A stretch of 18,310 nucleotides of DNA. Origin: an uncultured Megamonas sp. (lineage in GTDB: Bacteria > Bacillota > Negativicutes > Selenomonadales > Selenomonadaceae). A model generated the notes under the pieces. It was given only the letters and a program-made list of their open reading frames with translations, made no database searches and was not told the DNA's origin. Positions within the stretch are counted from its first letter, which is position 1. Each line of letters starts with the position of its first letter. A program made the position numbers and the translations under genes. This document shows, one piece after another, positions 13,431-18,310 of this stretch. The DNA is taken from NCBI GenBank assembly GCA_900554895.1, contig USIX01000031.1, positions 1 through 18,310 on the forward strand, given 5' to 3'.

Positions 13431-13937
13431 ATGTTAAAAGATGGAATTGAAGGTATGTCGAGATTTGAATTAAAAGATATTGCAGTTGACATTGCAAAAA
13501 TAATGTCATCGTTTGCGTTGGTTATGATAGGCGTTAATCTGATAAAACATTTTATTTTTACCAGACAGGCAGCAGTCTATTATGCGGATAAAGTTACCAA
13601 ATCCTATGAAATATTTTCTGTCTATAATATAGTTTCCATCCTGATTTTTATAATTCTCTGTCGGTTTGTCTGGCATAAATTGAAATGTTACCTTCCAAAA
13701 AAGCAGCGTATAAATTCTGTAAAACTTACGCATGATTTTTTTCTGGTAAACGCTGTAACCATTTTGTATGTTATTTTTTTCTGTTTGTATGGATGTTTTA
13801 TCTTTATTATAGATTATGCCTCTGTGCCTTTAGTATTTTTAGCTACGATAATATACGCCGGCGTAATCACAATAAATATACTTTCCTGCTGCTATGTTTT
13901 CATTAAATATTTTTATGTATTCATTAAAGCTAGATAG
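13431..13937 (+). CDS. Four-helix membrane protein upstream of the relaxase
   Basis: A 168-aa inner-membrane protein. Hydrophobic segments are seen at ~24-43 (MSSFALVMIGVNLIKHF), ~64-82 (YNIVSILIFIILCRFVW), ~100-125 and ~128-165, with basic loops between (KLKCYLPKKQR). No family is recognised. AAAGGAG (13416-13422) is a good ribosome site. It directly precedes the relaxase gene and probably shares its transcript. Small membrane proteins at this place in mobilization operons may link the relaxosome to the transfer channel, but that is inference. Confidence 0.78.
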   Translation: MLKDGIEGMSRFELKDIAVDIAKIMSSFALVMIGVNLIKHFIFTRQAAVYYADKVTKSYEIFSVYNIVSILIFIILCRFVWHKLKCYLPKKQRINSVKLTHDFFLVNAVTILYVIFFCLYGCFIFIIDYASVPLVFLATIIYAGVITINILSCCYVFIKYFYVFIKAR

Positions 13938-13992
13938 TCATTTTTTATCTTCAAACAATAGTTAAATTTTTATAGATAAGGAGGTTTATGAG

Positions 13993-16269
13993 ATGGCTTT
14001 TTATCACTGTTCAATCAAAACACCAAAATCCAGAGACGGAAAATTTGTACCAGGTCAAAAACATGCTGACTATATAAACCGTGAAGGCGAGTATAAAAAT
14101 TATGACGATAAAACAGAAATAGCAGCCGCACACGCACAGTACATTAACCGGCAAAATGATTTTGCCAAAGAAAATTTTGTAAAAAAACACGGACAGTGTG
14201 TATACAAAGCCAATAGACTTCCCAAATGGGCGGATGGCAGCGCATCCAAATTTTTTCTCGCAGCCGATATTCACGGCAGACGTAACAGTCTGTCTTATCG
14301 TGAGTTTGAAATTGCGCTTCAAGAAGAACTTACATTAGAACAGAATATCGAAATTGTAAATACTATATTAAACAAGTATAAATATTTTCAGGATAAATAT
14401 TATGCGCTGGCAATTCATGATAAACAGGCGACACTCGACAGCGGCAAAAAGCAAATTCATTGTCACATTATGGTTAGTGATAAAATAATCGACGATAGAG
14501 AACATACAAACGAACGACCGGCAGAGCAATTTTTTAAGACGTATTGTCCGGTAAACACGGAAAACGGCGGAGCAAAAGTTGACAGGCATTTTTCTAAGGA
14601 CTCTTTCGGCAAAAACGTAACGGCATTCAGGAAATTTTACTGTGACGTAACAAATGCCGTTTTCAAAAAATACGGCATAGATAAGAGTATTGATTACAGA
14701 AGTCTTAAGATGCAGCGTGAAGAAGCTTTGCGTCAGGGCGATTATGTTAAAGCCGAAATATTAAACAGAGAGCCGGAAAAATATTTAGGTCCGATTGTAT
14801 CCGGTGATAAAAACAATCCCGTAGTGCAAAATCTTTTAGAATGCAGAAAGCTTCGTTCTGAGAGAGAAAATCTTATCCAGGCAGCTAATGAGCAGGAAAA
14901 GATTTTAAAAGACGCGCAATTCATCTCAAAAATAAATAAAAGTGTAAACGAAGCTGACAATATTATTCGAAAAGATTATTCGATAAAGTCAGCTCAGATT
15001 GTCACGCTTAAAAACAGCATTTTATTTTTGACAAATCAGGTTACTGAAGCCAGAAAAAATGTTTTGACGTATGACGCTGCTAAGAAACTGGCTAAATATA
15101 ATTTGATGAACAAAGATGAAAAAACTTTAATGAACAAATTATATACACTGCAAAAACAGGAACGAGAGCTTCAGTTTGAAATCAAAAATACCGAAAACAC
15201 TACGAATGAATTGTCTGCAAAGCTGGAAACTATTCAAAAATGTATCAGCGGTCTTAAAGTGCAGTTGCGTCCTGTTAACAAAAAATTCAATGAAACATAT
15301 TGGAAATCTAAGATTACTAAAAATGCCAACTGGCTACTAAAAGAAAACGCTCCGTTCAGAGATAAACTAGAACTTCTTCAGCAAAATCTTGATGAACAGA
15401 CAGCAAAATTCAGGGAGCTTACAGTAGCCAATATTAAAAATCTGTATAAAGAAGCATACTCGGCTAAAGAAGTTAAATCTGTTCTGGATAATCTTATTAT
15501 AAACGTAAAAAATTCTATAGCTTACAAAGAGCAGGAATATAAATCGCTTTTATCAAGAGTTGTCTCTCCTGCACGTGCTAGAGAAATGGCTCTTGATGTA
15601 TTCACTAATCATCAATTCAAAGAGCTCAGACAAACAAAAAAAGAAATTCAGAAAGAAAAAGTTCGTCTGGAAAAAGATGCACAGCCGATTTTAACTAAAA
15701 AAGATTATGCTCAGCGTGTCGGCGATAGTGAGTTGCTTAATGAATGCGACATTGAACTTAGTAAATTCGTTTCAGCATATAAAGAACAGTTAGCTAAAGA
15801 GAAAGTTATGCAGGGTAAATTTAACGAGCTGGATAGACTTTGTAATACGCCGCAGGGACAGGAAAAAATTCAAAGTATCATTGATGGCATTCTGACGAAA
15901 AACAGCAGTATTAAAGTTCAATTTGATACAGTCAAATCTTCACTTTCTTCACTCAAAACAGAACTTAAAAATCTTACATCCTTATCTGTAGGTGTTAATA
16001 ATCAGGTTCGTCTTGACCAAAATTCCAATACCAAATACTTCATAAAAGAAACCGCCGGCATGAATGTTACGACTAGCGGAAGCAGTATAAGTTCATCGAC
16101 AAACCAAGATATAAAAATTTTAGCACAGGCTTTTAATGGTATGGAAGAAGTTGCTCCACTCATCGCCCGTATAGACGATAATACAGATGAAATCTTAGAT
16201 TATACACATCTAAGTACGGTTGATAAAAAAGCTAAACAGACAGCCAGTATCTTAAAAGAATTTTCATAA
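13993..16269 (+). CDS. mobA: MobA/MobL relaxase (MOBQ family) with long coiled-coil tail
   Basis: A 758-aa relaxase that would nick the transfer origin and pilot the strand into the recipient. The first ~270 residues resemble RSF1010 MobA: AFYHCSIKTPKSR; KHADYINREGEY (catalytic Tyr27, like AKADYIQREGKY of MobA); LAIHDKQ (His142); and IHCHIMVSDKI (His156, His158), the metal-binding histidines. ERPAEQFFKTY and the later EKYLGPIV also fit. Residues ~280-700 are coiled coil (ERENLIQAANEQEKI, KLYTLQKQERELQFEI), not the primase found in RSF1010 MobA. AAGGAGG (13979-13985) precedes the ATG. Confidence 0.93.
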   Translation: MAFYHCSIKTPKSRDGKFVPGQKHADYINREGEYKNYDDKTEIAAAHAQYINRQNDFAKENFVKKHGQCVYKANRLPKWADGSASKFFLAADIHGRRNSLSYREFEIALQEELTLEQNIEIVNTILNKYKYFQDKYYALAIHDKQATLDSGKKQIHCHIMVSDKIIDDREHTNERPAEQFFKTYCPVNTENGGAKVDRHFSKDSFGKNVTAFRKFYCDVTNAVFKKYGIDKSIDYRSLKMQREEALRQGDYVKAEILNREPEKYLGPIVSGDKNNPVVQNLLECRKLRSERENLIQAANEQEKILKDAQFISKINKSVNEADNIIRKDYSIKSAQIVTLKNSILFLTNQVTEARKNVLTYDAAKKLAKYNLMNKDEKTLMNKLYTLQKQERELQFEIKNTENTTNELSAKLETIQKCISGLKVQLRPVNKKFNETYWKSKITKNANWLLKENAPFRDKLELLQQNLDEQTAKFRELTVANIKNLYKEAYSAKEVKSVLDNLIINVKNSIAYKEQEYKSLLSRVVSPARAREMALDVFTNHQFKELRQTKKEIQKEKVRLEKDAQPILTKKDYAQRVGDSELLNECDIELSKFVSAYKEQLAKEKVMQGKFNELDRLCNTPQGQEKIQSIIDGILTKNSSIKVQFDTVKSSLSSLKTELKNLTSLSVGVNNQVRLDQNSNTKYFIKETAGMNVTTSGSSISSSTNQDIKILAQAFNGMEEVAPLIARIDDNTDEILDYTHLSTVDKKAKQTASILKEFS

Positions 16270-16301
16270 ATGAAAGAATGATATTATGTTAACTATATAT
16301 T

Positions 16302-16368
16302 TTCAAGATATAAATGAAATTCGTGTATATCTTGAGCGTCCATATTTTTTATCTTGAAAAGATAAAAA
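16302..16368 (+). terminator. AT-rich hairpins after the relaxase gene
   Basis: TCAAGATATA and TATATCTTGA form a 10-bp inverted repeat. A second hairpin, TTTTTATCTT/AAGATAAAAA around a short loop, follows. They sit between the relaxase stop and the next ribosome site and may end or slow transcription. The stems are weak because they are AT-rich. Confidence 0.45.
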
Positions 16369-16401
16369 TAGTCTAACAGGCTTTAGAAAGGATGAAATAA
16401 T

Positions 16402-16924
16402 ATGAATTTGAGAACTATATTTATAATGTATATAATATGTACTATTTTAATAACCATTAGTACTATAGGAATGTTTTTACTTGATAAAAATAGTTCTGTT
16501 TTATTTATGTTAGGATTAATTATAGTTGATATGATAACACTAACATTAATGTTTGAACTTTATAAACTGATAGATAAAGACTGGACAAAGATATTTGATT
16601 TACAAAAAAGATCGATGAAGAAAAAAATATATTGATTACTTTATTGAAAAATTTAAGATAAAGATAATTTGTATTGATAACGAAATACATTTTACATCGG
16701 CTTATGAGTTTGAAACAATATTTAATACTGCAGAATCTTTAATGATAATAATAGAGAAAATAAAAAAGAGTAATGATTTAACCAAATACGAGAATTTGAT
16801 TGATAATCGAATAACATTTATGATAACAATGTTAAAAGAATACGAAAATTTTTGGGATAATTACTTTACTTCACGTGAAGGAACAAATAACGTTTCAGAA
16901 GAAATATTAAAAAAAGAGCAATAA
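16402..16924 (+). pseudogene. Membrane protein probably frameshifted at an A-run
   Basis: From ATG 16402 (AAAGGATG upstream) the frame reads 77 residues with two membrane helices (FIMYIICTILITISTIGMF; VLFMLGLIIVDMITLTLMF), ending soon after KRSMKKKIY at TGA 16633. The +1 frame is open from 16619 to 16924 and continues smoothly (KKYIDYFIEKFKIKIICIDN ... KEYENFWDNYFTS), without a start codon until ATG 16742. The frames meet at seven A's (16621-16627). Removing one A would give a single protein of about 172 residues with a cytoplasmic C-terminal domain. This is either a true frameshift, programmed slippage, or a sequencing error. Alternatively there are two short genes, 16402-16635 and 16742-16924. 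No family is recognised. Confidence 0.55.
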
Positions 16925-17018
16925 GAATATGATATGATAAAAAATAAGTATAATATTTTGAAGATATTACAATTTTTAGAAATGGAATTTGCTAAAATTG
17001 TAATTTACAGGAGCTAAT

Positions 17019-17735
17019 ATGAAGAAAAAATTTTATGCCGTGAGAAAAGGTATTACTACAGGTGTCTTTCAATCGTTGGAAGAATGTAAAAAACAGACTT
17101 TAGGTGTAAAAGGTTCTGAATATAGAGGATTTCCTAAATTGGAACAAGCTGAGTTATATCTTAAAACAGGTGCAGATTTAAAAGAACAGACAGATGATAG
17201 ATATTACATCTATGTTGATGGTTCTTATTCAATAAAAAGTAACTGTTTTGGCTGGGGAATTGCTGTTTATCATCATGGATATTTGATTGAAACATTAAAT
17301 GGATTTGGACGGAACGAATTGAAAAATCTAGCAGGAGAATTGCAAGCTGCCAGAGAAGCTGTAAATTGGGCTATAGAAAATAATAAGAAGGTTGTTATCT
17401 GTTATGATTTCAACGGCATTAGAGATTGGGTATATGATGTTAAACAAATTAAACATCGTTTCGTTGGCAGATATATCCGGTTCATGAAAAAACATCTTGA
17501 CCGTATCAATTTTAGAAAAGTGCCGGCTCATTGTGGTATTGGTGGAAACATGTTGGCAGATAGACTAGCCAAACAAGCAATAAAATTTCATGCCAGCACT
17601 ACACCATATATACCGCCTGGTACAATTTCTTCTGAGCAATATGTAAAAAAATTAAGAGAAAGATATTATGTATCTACCATAAATAATTATGAAAACATAT
17701 CAAATTATGTTAAAAGATTACGTCAATTTTTATAA
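17019..17735 (+). CDS. rnhA: Ribonuclease HI with N-terminal viroplasmin-like domain
   Basis: A 238-aa enzyme that degrades RNA in RNA-DNA hybrids. Residues ~4-48 (KFYAVRKGITTGVFQSLEEC, FPKLEQAELYL) are the hybrid-binding domain seen in caulimovirus viroplasmin and RNase H1. The catalytic domain shows Asp67 (YVDGSY), Glu107 (AGELQAA), Asp130 (CYDFNGI), His171 (AHCGIGGN) and Asp181 (LADRLAKQA), so all four acidic active-site residues are present. ACAGGAG precedes the ATG. On a mobile element it could remove primers or R-loops during strand conversion. Host rnhA-type copies with this domain order are also common in Firmicutes. Confidence 0.92.
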   Translation: MKKKFYAVRKGITTGVFQSLEECKKQTLGVKGSEYRGFPKLEQAELYLKTGADLKEQTDDRYYIYVDGSYSIKSNCFGWGIAVYHHGYLIETLNGFGRNELKNLAGELQAAREAVNWAIENNKKVVICYDFNGIRDWVYDVKQIKHRFVGRYIRFMKKHLDRINFRKVPAHCGIGGNMLADRLAKQAIKFHASTTPYIPPGTISSEQYVKKLRERYYVSTINNYENISNYVKRLRQFL

Positions 17736-17758
17736 CATCTACAAAAAAAGGTGATAAC

Positions 17759-18013
17759 ATGCGAAAAGTTTTTACTCAAGAAGAATTTGAAAAATTAACA
17801 TCTGTGATTATTTTGACTACTGATTATGTCGATTATGACTATTATGCAGTCTATATCCCTAAAATAGAAGGACCGGAGTTATATTTTTATAATGAAAATG
17901 ATGGTAACTATTACAGTGTAGAAGATATACACTATGTTTTAGGAAACAGTATCAATCCTAATCACGATATTTATATGGATACAGTTTTAAAAGAATTTGA
18001 AATGAGATTTTAA
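17759..18013 (+). CDS. Small acidic unknown protein
   Basis: An 84-aa acidic, Tyr/Asp-rich protein (TTDYVDYDYYAVYIPKIEGP, LYFYNENDGNYYSVEDIHYV). AAAGGTG lies just upstream. It follows the RNase HI gene by 23 bp and ends before a strong terminator, so the two probably share a transcript. No family is recognised. The acidic, tyrosine-rich composition is compatible with a DNA-mimic, but that is speculation. Confidence 0.7.
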   Translation: MRKVFTQEEFEKLTSVIILTTDYVDYDYYAVYIPKIEGPELYFYNENDGNYYSVEDIHYVLGNSINPNHDIYMDTVLKEFEMRF

Positions 18014-18025
18014 TACTTTGATATA

Positions 18026-18063
18026 AAAATAAGCTGTTACAAATTAATGTAACAGCTTATTTT
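18026..18063. terminator. Terminator after the RNase HI/84-aa operon
   Basis: A 16-bp perfect stem (18026-18041 with 18048-18063) with a 6-nt loop AATTAA has A-rich and T-rich arms. It works as a Rho-independent terminator in both orientations. Confidence 0.85.
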
Positions 18064-18310
18064 CATTGAGTTACTTTATCGTATTCTTGTTATAAATTTA
18101 ACCATAATTTTGCAACTGTAAAAGAACAACATATCATATAGAACAGATAGGACAAACTGCTTTCATACACGTAAAACTAAATATCGAACCACCAAGGCGG
18201 GGGTTCACTTAGATAAAGATACCACACCAATCCCACGCTGACTTTTGCTCAACCAATACAGCCGGAGGGCTGGATAACAAGAAAAGGCGGTATGCGCCCC
18301 GTGGAGGGGT
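18064..18310. other. Non-coding right edge, GC-richer from about 18190; possible transfer origin
   Basis: No supported gene is seen on either strand. The last ~120 bp are clearly richer in GC than the rest of the element. CAGCC/GGCTG (18259-18263, 18268-18272) form a small hairpin, and CCCC/GGGG (18297-18300, 18306-18309) a second at the edge. ATGCGCCC (18292-18299) matches the core of RSF1010-type nic sites (TAAATGCGCCCT), fitting the MOBQ relaxase in this window. The stretch continues past the window, so it cannot be fully judged. Confidence 0.4.

Noticed and set aside
9333..18040. AAAAATAAGCT at 9333-9343 and the near-identical stretch at 18026 as element attachment sites
   Set aside because: Both copies are arms of terminator stems, where such A-rich sequence is common; there is no core-site symmetry or nearby integrase.
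18064..18310. Short open frames on the minus strand at the right edge
   Set aside because: All frames are interrupted by stops within about 30 codons, with no ribosome site and no family resemblance.

Overview
The window joins a short run of ordinary housekeeping genes (about 1-3430) to a large, AT-rich mobilizable element (about 3580 to the right edge). The host looks like a low-GC Firmicute, possibly a Negativicute. This rests on overall base composition, strong AGGAGG-type ribosome sites, TGnTATAAT-like promoters and protein similarity by eye; I cannot name the genus. No rRNA, tRNA, CRISPR array, integrase or replication gene is visible, so I cannot say whether the element is an integrated ICE/IME or part of a plasmid.

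Left block: a fluoroacetyl-CoA-thioesterase-like hotdog protein (+), guanine deaminase guaD (-) divergent from a UraA-type permease (+), then a broken transporter (-). The broken gene is a chimera. Its first ~185 codons are a proton/glutamate symporter (DAACS family) and its last ~105 codons are the C-terminus of a GntP-family gluconate permease in another frame.

Mobile block, left arm (3580-9080, mostly +): two operons, each headed by the same kind of long hairpin element (3582-3730 and 6831-6986). The two copies keep a 21-nt loop and a 3' block, but their stems differ in sequence while staying paired. Operon 1 encodes three small unknown proteins, a single-stranded DNA binding protein and a PcfJ-like protein. 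Operon 2 encodes ArdA antirestriction protein and three small unknown proteins. A nuclease gene of the Rpn/PDDEXK_2 family, broken by an in-frame TAA, follows. This gene set and architecture resemble a conjugative 'leading region', which protects incoming single-stranded DNA from host defences. Near-perfect hairpins follow directly after five stop codons.

Middle block (9400-13190, -): a leftward operon of two coiled-coil proteins, DNA topoisomerase III, a PRC-barrel-like protein and a small acidic protein, closed by a terminator at 9333-9366. A 70-aa cysteine-containing protein (9046-9258, -) has its own promoter.

Right block (13190-18310, +): the divergent intergenic region carries four tandem 10-bp GC-rich repeats. 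A four-helix membrane protein and an RSF1010-MobA-like MOBQ relaxase with a long coiled-coil tail follow. Then come a probably frameshifted membrane protein, an RNase HI with an N-terminal viroplasmin-like domain, and an 84-aa unknown. The right edge ends in a GC-richer non-coding stretch containing ATGCGCCC, as in the RSF1010-type nic site, so it may be an origin of transfer.

The most notable novelty is the pair of covarying hairpin elements driving the antirestriction/ssb operons. They could be single-stranded-DNA promoters like Frpo of plasmid F, or structured RNA leaders.
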